DNA from: JAJXWB01 sp037044955
Lineage (GTDB): Bacteria; Pseudomonadota; Alphaproteobacteria; Rhizobiales; Beijerinckiaceae
Direction of reading: 5' to 3'
Length of the DNA stretch: 64,000 nt
NCBI GenBank assembly: GCA_037044955.1
Contig: JBAOHX010000014.1
Location: forward strand, 62,001-126,000
Both the position numbers and the translations under genes were made by a program. The first letter of the stretch is position 1; every line of letters begins with the position of its first letter. This document shows positions 25,885 through 34,372 of this stretch, piece by piece. The notes under the pieces were generated by a model that made no database searches, was not told where the DNA came from, and worked only from the letters and a program-made list of their open reading frames with translations.

Positions 25885-26883
25885 ATGGGCGCCGTCAACA
25901 GGCAGGTGCTTCTCGTCGAGAAGCCCAAAGGCAAGCTGTCGCCATCGAATTTTCGTCTCGCGCAATCCGGCGTCCCCACGCCGGCCGACGGCGAAGCCTT
26001 GTTGCGCGTCAGGTATATCTCGCTCGACGCCGCCAATCGCGCGTGGATGCAGGGCGCGACCTATCGCTCGGCGGTCGACGCCGGCAGCGTCATGGCGGGC
26101 GGCGCGATTGCCGAGATCGTGGAGTCGAAGGCGTCGGGCTTCGCCAAGGGCGATCTCGTCTTCGCCGATACCGGCTGGCAGGACTATGCGGCGCTGCCGG
26201 CCAAGCAGCTCATCAAGGTTCCGCATGTCGAGCCGATGACGCATCTCTTGAGCGTGTACGGCGTCGCGGGGCTGACCGCCTATTTCGGCCTGCTGCGCGT
26301 CGGCGAGCCGAAGCCGGGCGAAACGGTCGTCGTCTCGGCGGCCGCAGGCTCGGTCGGCTCGCTCGTCGGGCAGATTGCGAAGATCAAGGGGTGTCGCGTG
26401 GTCGGCATCGCGGGCGGCGCGGATAAATGCGCCTGGCTGAAGAGCGAGCTCGGCTTCGACGAAGCGGTCGACTACAAGGCCGGCAATCTCTACGCCGCGC
26501 TGAAGGCCGCGGCGCCGAAAGGCATCGACGTCTATTTCGACAATGTCGGCGGCGAGATTCTGGAAGCCTGCCTGCCGCTGATGAACATGCGCGGCCGCAT
26601 CGCCTGCTGCGGCGCGGTTTCGGCCTATGACGGCGCGCCGCCGGCGGCGGGTCCGCGCGGCCTGCCCGGCCTGCTGGTGGTGAAGCGCATCCGAATGCAG
26701 GGTTTCATCGTCATGGACTATTACGACGAGCGCGCGGCGGCGCTGGCCGACCTGCAGCAATGGGTCGCCGAGGGAAAACTCAAGGTGCAGGAAGACGTGA
26801 TCGAGGGGCTGGAAAACACGCCCGCCGCGCTGATCGGGCTGCTCGCCGGCGAGAACCGCGGCAAGCGGATGGTGCGGGTGTAG
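25885..26883 (+). CDS. NADP-dependent MDR reductase (CurA/PTGR-like)
   Basis: 332 residues of the zinc-free medium-chain dehydrogenase/reductase group that reduces alpha,beta-unsaturated ketones. LSLDAANRAWMQ-like YISLDAANRAWM is near the N-terminus, and the NADPH loop is AAAGSVGSLVGQ. IDVYFDNVGGEILEA and RMQGFIVMDYY are hallmarks of the prostaglandin reductase/CurA subfamily. Zinc-binding residues of true alcohol dehydrogenases are absent. It is linked to the preceding SDR gene. Confidence 0.85.
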   Translation: MGAVNRQVLLVEKPKGKLSPSNFRLAQSGVPTPADGEALLRVRYISLDAANRAWMQGATYRSAVDAGSVMAGGAIAEIVESKASGFAKGDLVFADTGWQDYAALPAKQLIKVPHVEPMTHLLSVYGVAGLTAYFGLLRVGEPKPGETVVVSAAAGSVGSLVGQIAKIKGCRVVGIAGGADKCAWLKSELGFDEAVDYKAGNLYAALKAAAPKGIDVYFDNVGGEILEACLPLMNMRGRIACCGAVSAYDGAPPAAGPRGLPGLLVVKRIRMQGFIVMDYYDERAAALADLQQWVAEGKLKVQEDVIEGLENTPAALIGLLAGENRGKRMVRV

Positions 26884-26902
26884 AAACGGCGCCTGACGGC
26901 TG

Positions 26903-27319
26903 TCAGGCGGCGGGAGGCTCGCCGTCGATCACCTCGAAATGCGCGAAGTCGAAACCCGGCGCCACCGTGCAGCCGACGAGCGTCCATGCGCCCAAGGAGC
27001 GCGCCGCCTGCCATGCGCCGGCCGGCGCGATCGCCTGCGGGCGCTCGCCCGCCGCAAGGTTCGCGCCGAGCAGATGCGTCGCGGCCGTTCCCTTCTCCCG
27101 GATCGACAGTTCGGGCGGCGCGCCGGCGTAGAAATGCCAGCCTTCCGCGGCGTCCACCCGGCGCCAGCGCGAGGGCCTTTCGCCCGTCAGCAGGAAATAG
27201 ATGGCCGTCGAAGCGGCGCGGCCTGCGACCGCATTCGGATCGCGAAAGGTTTCGCGGAAATAGCCGCCTTCGGGATGCGGCTTCAGATCGAGCAGATCGA
27301 CGATCGCGGTTGCGCTCAT
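26903..27319 (-). CDS. Cupin-superfamily protein (DUF985)
   Basis: 138 residues from ATG 27319 (an ATG at 27349 would add ten residues). The DUF985 signature is clear: LDLKPHPEGGYFRETFRD, AIYFLLTGERPSRWRRVDAAEGWHFYAGAPPEL and WTLVGCTVAPGFDFAHFE. The His and Glu residues suggest a metal-binding jelly roll. Function of the family is unknown, though sugar-epimerase-like roles have been proposed. It is convergent with the MDR gene. Confidence 0.8.
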   Translation of the reverse strand: MSATAIVDLLDLKPHPEGGYFRETFRDPNAVAGRAASTAIYFLLTGERPSRWRRVDAAEGWHFYAGAPPELSIREKGTAATHLLGANLAAGERPQAIAPAGAWQAARSLGAWTLVGCTVAPGFDFAHFEVIDGEPPAA

Positions 27320-27412
27320 CGCTCCGATATCGTCCAGCGGTCCCCGCATCCCTTTCTCCCGTTGTCCGCCTCGCCCTTTAATCGCCGCGATCCCTCGGGT
27401 AAACTGCGTTCC

Positions 27413-27965
27413 ATGCGCATGAGAACCGCACGATCCGGCGTCGCCGCCGCCTCCATCCTGCTCGCGGGCCTGACCGGGCCGGCGGCCGCATGGGAGGTGA
27501 TCGCCAACGGCCTGCCGACATTCGCCGCAGCGGAATCCTTCGCTGCCGGCTCCTCGGGCGCCGTCAGCCAGGCTCCGGGCCTCAAACTCGAGACGGTCAA
27601 TGGCTGGAATCCGGGCTACGACGTCCGCTTCGGCAAATATCTCTTCGGCATGGAGCAGAAAACAGGGTCTCGCCGCCGGCGGCGACATGCTCGGCCTCGC
27701 CTCGGGCCTCAGCTTCTCTCGCACGAACATGAAGTTCGGCTACGACATGGGCGCGTTCAAGCCCTATGTTTCGGCGTCCTTCGCCGAGACGAAGGCGCCG
27801 GCCTTCGGCGCCAATGTCTTTGCCGCCCCACCCGACGCGGCGACGCCTTATGCCTTCTCCGCCTCTGCGGCGTCGGTCGGCGCGGGCTTCGATTACGCCA
27901 TCACCGACCAGCTCTCCTTCGGCATGTCGGTGAATGCGAGCCAGGTCTCCGGCTGGCGGCGATAG
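27413..27965 (+). CDS. Small exported beta-barrel-like protein (one frame break)
   Basis: About 183 residues after repair. A signal peptide (MRMRTARSGVAAASILLAGL, cleavage after AAA or AWE region) is followed by alternating polar/non-polar segments such as KFGYDMGAFKPYVSASFAE and GAGFDYAITDQLSFGMSV, typical of small outer-membrane barrels. In AAAA 27659-27662 one A is extra; removal joins GMEQ to QGLAAGGDMLGLASGL. No specific family assigned. Confidence 0.55.
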
Positions 27966-28114
27966 CGCGCCGACGTTCAGGCCCGGTTCACGCCCGCCTG
28001 CCCACGATATCCGAAACGAAACAATGATTTTGCGGCGCGTCATTGACGCCGGGCCTGCGCGTCGCCGATTGTGCGGAACGTGCGCCGTCCGCGTGGACGA
28101 CGAGGGGGAGTGGA

Positions 28115-30684
28115 ATGCGTCTGTTGTATCGTGTCCTGGGACTGTTCGTCCTCGCCGTCGCCGCCTGCGCCAGCCTCGGCCCCGCTTCCGCACAAGAGAG
28201 CCAGTCGCGCTTCGCCTTCGTCGTCGGCAACGACGGCTACGATGAAGCGCCGCTCGCCACCGCCGCCAATGACGCCGCGCTGGTCGCCGACGCCCTGAAA
28301 GCGGCGCGCTTCGACGTGACCGGCGCCCGCAATCTCGATCAGGACACGCTGCGCGCCTCCTATCGCGAGTTTCTCGCCAAGGTGACCGCCGCCGGCCCCG
28401 GCGCCGTCAGCGTCGTCTATCTCTCGGGCTACGGCTTGCAGTTCGACGGCGAGAATTATTTCGTGCCGCCCGGCGCGACGATCGCGCGCGACGCCGACGT
28501 GAGCCTGAACGCCATCCGCCTGTCCGATCTCATCCGGCCGCTGTCCGGCGCGCCGGGGCGCGGGCGCGCCGTGCTCCTCGACCTCGCCTACGCCAGCCCG
28601 TTCGACAAGCAGATCCAGGGTCTGGCGCCGGGCCTCGCCATTGCCGAACCCGAGGCCGGCACGATCGTCGCATTCAATTCCGCTCCCGGAACATGGGCCG
28701 CGCCCGGCAAGGAACCCTACGGCGCTTACGCGCAGGCGCTGAGCGAAATGCTGCGCGAGCCCGGCTTGCCGATCGAGGAAATCCTGGTCCGCGTCCGCAC
28801 CCGTACCGCCGAGCTGACGCGCGCCGCGCAGGTGCCGTGGAGCGCCGGCAAGATCGAACCCGCTCTCGTCCTTCTCGAGCGCGGCGCCGATGCGCCTGCG
28901 CCGGCCGTGACGCCGGACCAGCTCGCCGCCGAGCGCGCCAAGCCCGTCGACAAGATGCCGGAAGCGACCGCCTATTCGGCGGTGATCGACCGCGACACCG
29001 TCAAGGGTTACGAGGATTTCGTCGCCACCTATCCGCAGAGCCCCTACACGAAGAACGTGCGGGGACTGCTCGCCGCGCGCCGCGAGGCCCGCACCTGGCG
29101 GCGCACGCTCGATGTCAACACGCAGAACGCCTACTGGTCTTATCTGAAGCGCTATCCGCGCGGCCCGCACGCCGCAGAGGCGCGTCGCCGCCTGACGCGC
29201 CTGCAGGCGGCGCTGGAGCCGCCGCCCACGTTCGATCCCGTCGCCTACGACGATCCGCCGCCGCCGCCGGTGGAGGAGGCCTATTTCGCCGGACCGGAAG
29301 TCGCCTACTACGATCCGGGCGTGCCGCCGCTCGTTCCCTCGGTCTTCGTCGCGGCGCCGCCGCCGTGGTACCAGCCGCCGCCACCGCCCGCATTCGACGA
29401 CGATTCGGACTTCTTCCTGCCGGAGGTCGTCGCCGGGTTCGCCGCCCCGGCCTGGATCGCGCCGCCGCCCTATGTCGCGCCGCCGCCCGTGCCCTTCATG
29501 ATGGAGGCTGGCGCCCGCCCGCCGGGCTGGCGTCCGTTCGTGGCCATTCCCGTGGCTCTCGCCGCCGGACTGGCGGCCGGCAAATTGTCCAATCGCTTCC
29601 TGGACAATCGCCGCCACAATCTCGGACAGCAGGGTCGGCCGCCGCGCCAGCCCTTCATTCCCGCCATTTCATCGCTGCCGAAGGGAGCGAACCTTCCGGC
29701 CGGCGTGCGGCCAGGGCAGGCATTCGTTCGCCCGGCCACGCCCATCGGCCAGCCGGGTCGCCCGGGGATCGGTCAGCCGGGCGTCGGTCAGCCGGGCCCG
29801 GGCATCGGCCGTCCGACCCAGCCCGTCGGAATCGGCCGTCCGAACAATGCGTTGCCAGGCCTGCCGGCTGGCCAGCCGGGCGTACGCCCCGGCGGGGTCG
29901 GCCAGCCTGTCGGAACGCCGCTGGGGCAGCCCGGCGGTCGTCCGGGCAATGCGCTTCCGGGCGTGCAGCCGGCGTGCGGCCGGGAGCCGCCGGCCAGCCG
30001 ACTGCGGCGCCTGTCGGAACGCCGCTGGGGCAGCCGGGTGGTCGCCCGGGCGTCGTTGGCCAGCCGGCAGGGACCCCGCTGACGCAGCCCGGCGGCCGCC
30101 CGGGCAATGCGCTTCCGGGCGTGCGGCCGGGAGCCTGCCGGCCAGCCGACTGCAACGCCTGGCGGCGCGCCGCTGACGCAGCAAGGCGGCCGTCCGGGCC
30201 AGCCTGTCGGCGGGCAGCAGCAGATCCAGCAGCAGCGCCAGCAGCAATTGCAGCAGCAACAGCAACAACGCCAGCAGCAGATGCAGCAGCAACAGCAGCA
30301 ACGCCAGCAGCAGATGCAGCAGCAACAGCAGCAGCGCCAGCGCAACAGCAGCAGCAACAGCAGCAGCGTCAGCAGCAGATGCAGCAGCAGCAGATGCAAC
30401 GCCAACAGCAGATGCAGCGCCAGCAGCAGGATCGCGCCCGTCAGCAGCAGATGCAGCAGCAACGCATGCAACAGCAGCAGATGCAGCAACAGCGGATGCA
30501 GCAGCAGCGCCAGCAACAGCAGATGCAGCAGCAGAGGATGCAGCAGCAGCAGCGCCAGCAACAGATGATGCAGCAGCGTCAGCAGCAGATCATGCAGCAA
30601 CAGCGCCAGCAGCAGATGATGCAACAGCAGCGCCAGCAGCAGCAGCAGCAGCAGCGCCGCTGCCCGCCCGGCATGCGCTGCTGA
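28115..30684 (+). CDS. Caspase-fold protein without catalytic dyad, Pro-rich region and Gln/Met-rich tail (several frame breaks)
   Basis: About 855 residues after repair. A signal peptide or lipobox (AVAAC, Cys18) leads to a peptidase C14-like domain (about 32-270): FVVGNDGYDEAP, AANDAALVADAL and SVVYLSGYGLQFDGENYFVP. The usual catalytic His (SGHG) is Tyr106 and the usual Cys (DACRxNPF) is Ala158 in LLDLAYASPF, so it is probably a pseudo-protease. A helical region with SVIDRDTVKGYEDFVATYP-type repeats follows, then Pro-rich stretches, GQPG/GRPG repeats, and a tail of Gln with regular Met and Arg (from about 30225). Frame changes occur near 29972, 30135 and 30340 in the low-complexity DNA. Function unknown. 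Confidence 0.7.
30225..30657 (+). repeat. CAG/CAA/CAGATG low-complexity tract coding for Gln/Met-rich tail
   Basis: A run of mostly CAG and CAA codons with interspersed ATG and CGC/CGT codons, ending just before Cys-Pro-Pro-Gly-Met-Arg-Cys and a stop. Length variation and slippage are expected. It is coding, not a CRISPR array: there are no equal-size unique spacers. Confidence 0.85.
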
Positions 30685-30734
30685 CACGGGGCGCGCGGCG
30701 GGCCGGCAGGCGGCCCGCCAATAGCCAAATCGAA

Positions 30735-30778
30735 ACGGCCCGCAAGAAGAATGGAAGTGAGCGCGGGCCGTTTTTCTG
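30735..30778 (+). terminator. Rho-independent terminator after the caspase-fold gene
   Basis: ACGGCCCGC and GCGGGCCGT form a perfect 9-bp stem around an AG-rich loop and are followed by TTTTTCT. Located about 50 bp after the stop codon, just where the transcript should end. Confidence 0.85.
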
Positions 30779-30902
30779 CGACAAACCCTGTCAAAGCGGC
30801 GTGCGTCTGCGCGCCGCCTCGCGACGCCGCATCGCAGGCTTATAGCCTGCCCCAGACGGCCGACCGCGCGCCAGGCGCCGGGACGAGGGAGAGGGACGCA
30901 GG

Positions 30903-31932
30903 ATGATCATCGACTGCCACGGCCATTACACCACCGCGCCGAAAGCGCTGGAGGACTGGCGCAATCGCCAGATCGCCGCGATCGACGATCCCTCCGCCGC
31001 GCCGAAGGTTTCGGAGCTGAAGATCAGCGACGACGAGCTGCGCGAAGTCCATCGAGAAGAACCAGTTGCGCCAGATGAAGGAGCGCGGCAGCGATCTCAC
31101 CATTTTCTCGCCGCGCGCCAGCTTCATGGCGCACCATATCGGCGACTTTCAGGTCTCCTCGACCTGGGCGGCGATCTGCAACGAATTGATCCACCGTGTC
31201 GCGACGCTCCTGCCCGACAATTTCATCGGCGCCGCCATGCTGCCGCAAAGCCCCGGCGTCGATCCCGCGACCTGCATTCCCGAACTCGACAAATGCGTGA
31301 AGCAATACGGCTTCGTCGGCATCAACCTGAATCCCGATCCCTCCGGCGGCCACTGGAAGAGTCCGCCGCTGACCGATCGCCACTGGTATCCGATCTACGA
31401 GAAGATGGTGGAATACGACATTCCCGCCATGATCCACGTGTCGACGAGCTGCAACGCCTGCTTCCACACGACCGGCGCGCACTACATCAACGCCGACACG
31501 ACGGCGGTGATGCAGCTCATCCAGGGCGACCTGTTCAAGGATTTCCCGACGCTGCGCTTCGTCGTGCCGCACGGCGGCGGCGCCGCGCCCTATCACTGGG
31601 GCCGCTACCGCGGGCTTGCGCAGGAGATGAAGAAGCCGCTGCTGCGCGACCATATTCTCAAGAACGTCTTCTTCGACACCTGCGTCTATCACCAGCCGGG
31701 CATCGATCTTCTGACCAGGGTGATCCCGGTCGACAACATCCTCTTCGCCTCCGAGATGATCGGCGCCGTGAAGGGGATCGATCCCGAGACGGGTTTCAAT
31801 TTCGACGACACGAAGCGCTATGTCGAAGCGACGCAGAACCTGTCGGCGGAAGATCGCCACAAGGTCTACGAAGGCAATGCGCGCCGCGTCTATCCGCGTC
31901 TCGACGTGGCGTTGAAGGCGCGGGGGCGCTGA
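30903..31932 (+). CDS. ligJ: 4-oxalomesaconate hydratase (amidohydrolase superfamily), one frame break
   Basis: About 342 residues. The N-terminal metal motif DCHGHYTT is followed by NRQIAAI. One extra G at about 31047 breaks the frame; removing it gives ESIEKNQLRQMKERG. The rest, SPRASFMAHHIGDF, GINLNPDPSGGHW, MIHVSTSCNACFHTTGAHY and VPHGGGAAPYHWGR, matches LigJ closely. LigJ hydrates 4-oxalomesaconate in the protocatechuate 4,5-cleavage (and gallate) pathway. First gene of a lig set with ligI, ligA and ligB. Confidence 0.87.
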
Positions 31933-31941
31933 CATCGACGA

Positions 31942-32022
31942 ATGTCATCCCCGCGAAAGCGGGGATCCATGGGCCAATTCCGAAACGCCGGAGCTGGATT
32001 CCCGCCTTCGCGGGAATGACAT
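31942..32022. repeat. Dispersed palindromic repeat between ligJ and ligI
   Basis: ATGTCATCCCCGCGAAAGCG at the left pairs with the CGCCTTCGCGGGAATGACAT at the right, with an inner region including GGATCCA and TGGATTCC. This element type (cgggaatgac) is widespread in proteobacteria. It sits within the lig operon. Confidence 0.8.
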
Positions 32023-32085
32023 GGATGTGATGCTGGAAACATGTTCGAGCCGCTGCATATGATCCCGGCAGGGGAAGGAAAGCCG

Positions 32086-33024
32086 ATGTCCAAGCCCACC
32101 TCAGGGCCGTTCGAGAAGACCAAGGGCTGGCTCGACTGGTTCGCCGGACCGTCGAAGCCGCGCTTCGTCCTGCCGGCAGGCGCCGTCGACGCGCATTGCC
32201 ATGTCTTCGGGCCGGGGGCCGAATTCCCCTACGCGCCGGAACGCAAGTACACGCCTTGCGACGCCTCGAAGGCCGAGCTGTTCGCGCTGCGCGACCACTT
32301 GGGGTTCTCGCGCAACGTGATCGTGCAGGCGACCTGCCACGGCGCCGACAACCGGGCGATGGCCGACGCCTGCCGCGCCAGCGGCGGCAAGGCGCGCGGC
32401 GTCGCGACCGTCAGGCGCAGCGTGACGGATTCCGAACTGCAGGACCTGCATTCCGCCGGCGTCCGGGGCGTGCGCTTCAACTTCGTCAAGCGTCTCGTCG
32501 ACTTCACGCCGAAGGACGAGTTGATGGAGATCGCCGGGCGCATCGCCAAGCTCGGCTGGCATGTCGTCATCTATTTCGAGGCGGTCGACCTGCCCGAACT
32601 CTGGGACTTCTTCACCGCGTTGCCGACCACCGTCGTGGTCGACCACATGGGCCGTCCCGATGTGACGAAGCCGATCGACGGGCCGGAATTCTCGCTGTTC
32701 CTCAAGTTCATGCGCCAGCATCAAAACGTCTGGAGCAAGGTCTCGTGCCCCGAGCGCCTGTCGGTTTCGGGCCCGCCCGCGCTGAACGGCGAGCAGAACG
32801 CCTATCGCGACGTCGTTCCCTTCGCGCGGAAAGTCGTCGAGGAATTTCCCGATCGCGTTCTCTGGGGCACGGACTGGCCGCATCCCAACCTGAAGGACCA
32901 CATGCCCGACGACGGCCTGCTGGTCGATTTCATTCCGCATATCGCCGCAACGAAAGAGCTTCAGCAAAAGCTGCTCGTCGACAATCCCATGCGCCTCTAT
33001 TGGCCGGATGAATGGAGGAAGTGA
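32086..33024 (+). CDS. ligI: 2-pyrone-4,6-dicarboxylate hydrolase
   Basis: 312 residues, amidohydrolase fold. Opens the lactone 2-pyrone-4,6-dicarboxylate to 4-oxalomesaconate. Motifs are AVDAHCHVFGP (Asp35, His37, His39), GVRFNFVKRLVD, VVVDHMGRPDV and WGTDWPHPNL. ATG 32086 follows GGGGAAGGAAAG. The stop overlaps the ligA start by 1 bp (TGATG), with an AGGAAG ribosome site inside the ligI end. Confidence 0.92.
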   Translation: MSKPTSGPFEKTKGWLDWFAGPSKPRFVLPAGAVDAHCHVFGPGAEFPYAPERKYTPCDASKAELFALRDHLGFSRNVIVQATCHGADNRAMADACRASGGKARGVATVRRSVTDSELQDLHSAGVRGVRFNFVKRLVDFTPKDELMEIAGRIAKLGWHVVIYFEAVDLPELWDFFTALPTTVVVDHMGRPDVTKPIDGPEFSLFLKFMRQHQNVWSKVSCPERLSVSGPPALNGEQNAYRDVVPFARKVVEEFPDRVLWGTDWPHPNLKDHMPDDGLLVDFIPHIAATKELQQKLLVDNPMRLYWPDEWRK

Positions 33025-33440
33025 TGTCACTCGACAAGGAATTCAAGGAAATTCCCGGCACGATCGTGTTCGACGCCGAGCAGTCGCGCAAGGGCTATTG
33101 GCTCAACCAGTTCTGCATGTCCCTGATGAAGGCGGCGAACCGCGAGCGCTTCAAGGCGAACGAGCGCGCCTATCTCGACGAATGGAAGATGAGCGAGGAC
33201 CAGAAGCAGGCGGTCATGGCGCGCGACCTCAATCGCATGATGGCGCTCGGCGGCAATATCTACTTCCTCTCCAAGATCGGCGCGACCGACGGCAAGAGCT
33301 TCCAGCAGATGGCGGGCTCCATGACCGGCATGAGCGAGGAGGATTATCGCGACATGATGATCAAGGGCGGCCGTTCGATCGACGGCAACCGCAAGGTCGG
33401 CGAACACGGCGACGCGCAGCGTCCCGGCAAGGACAAGTGA
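33024..33440 (+). CDS. ligA: Protocatechuate 4,5-dioxygenase alpha subunit
   Basis: 138 residues, the small, non-metal subunit of the type II extradiol dioxygenase that cleaves protocatechuate between C4 and C5. Typical segments are AEQSRKGYWLNQFCMSLMK, ANERAYLDEWKM, LGGNIYFLSKIGATDG and FQQMAGSMTGMSEEDY. It is translationally coupled to ligI and lies 1 bp before ligB. Confidence 0.93.
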   Translation: MSLDKEFKEIPGTIVFDAEQSRKGYWLNQFCMSLMKAANRERFKANERAYLDEWKMSEDQKQAVMARDLNRMMALGGNIYFLSKIGATDGKSFQQMAGSMTGMSEEDYRDMMIKGGRSIDGNRKVGEHGDAQRPGKDK

Positions 33441-33441
33441 C

Positions 33442-34297
33442 ATGGCCCGCATCACCGCTTCGGTCTATTCCTCGCACATTCCCGCCGTCGGCGCGGCCTT
33501 CGATCTCGGCAAGACGCACGAGCCCTACTGGCAGAAGGTGTTTTCGGGCTACGACTTCTCCAAGCAATGGGAGAAGGCAGCAGAAGCCGGACGTCATCTT
33601 CCTCGTCTACAACGATCACGCGACGGCTTTCTCGCTGTCGATGATCCCGACCTTCGCCATCATGACCGGCCCGGAGTTCCAGCCTGCCGACGAAGGCTAT
33701 GGCGCGCGTCCCGTGCCGCCCGTGATCGGCCATCCGGAACTCGCCTCGCATATCGCGTCGGAAGTGATCCAGAAGGATTTCGATCTCACCATCGTCAACG
33801 AGATCGACGTCGACCACGGCCTCACCGTGCCGATGACCTGCATGTTCGGCAAGGTCGACGCCTGGCCGTGCAAGGTCATTCCCTTCGCCGTCAACGTCGT
33901 GCAGCATCCCGTGCCCTCGGGCGCGCGCTGCTTTGCGCTCGGCCAGGCCATTCGGGCGGCGATCGAGAGCTATCCGGAAGACCTCAACGTGCAGGTCTGG
34001 GGCACGGGCGGCATGAGCCATCAGTTGCAGGGCCCGCGCGCCGGCCTCATCAATCGCGAGTGGGACAATGAGTTCCTCGACCGGCTGATCGACGATCCCG
34101 CCGGCCTCTCGAAAATGCCGAACATCGACTACGTGCGCGAAGCCGGCAGCGAGGGCATCGAACTCGTGATGTGGCTGATCGCGCGCGGCGCCATGGCCGA
34201 TACGCGCGGCGGCCCGAAGCCGAAGGTCGCGCACAGATTCTATCATGTGCCGGCGTCCAATACGGCGGTCGGGCATCTCATTCTCGAGAACGCCTGA
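33442..34297 (+). CDS. ligB: Protocatechuate 4,5-dioxygenase beta subunit (one frame break)
   Basis: About 284 residues, the Fe(II)-bearing catalytic subunit. Fe ligands are His12 in VYSSHIPAVG, His about 61 in VYNDHATAF and Glu about 242 in SEGIELVMW. One extra G at 33576-33577 breaks the frame between EK and QQKPDVIFLV. Other hallmarks are NEIDVDHGLTVPMTCMFG, HPVPSGARCFALGQAIR and GTGGMSHQLQGPRAG. With LigA it opens the aromatic ring using O2, so this is an aerobic step. Confidence 0.9.
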
Positions 34298-34372
34298 TCC
34301 CGCGGCCCGCCGCATGAGCGGCAGGCGCTATCGACATGGCGGCGGCGGCGCGGGCGCGCTACATCTGCCGCC

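Noticed and set aside
25885..26883. MDR protein as the missing 6-hydroxycyclohexene dehydrogenase (Had)
   Set aside because: It belongs to the zinc-free CurA/PTGR reductase group (FDNVGGE motif), whereas Had is a zinc-type alcohol dehydrogenase.
30225..30657. Possible CRISPR or minisatellite array
   Set aside because: The repeats are triplet-based and code for Gln, Met and Arg. No fixed-length spacers are seen.
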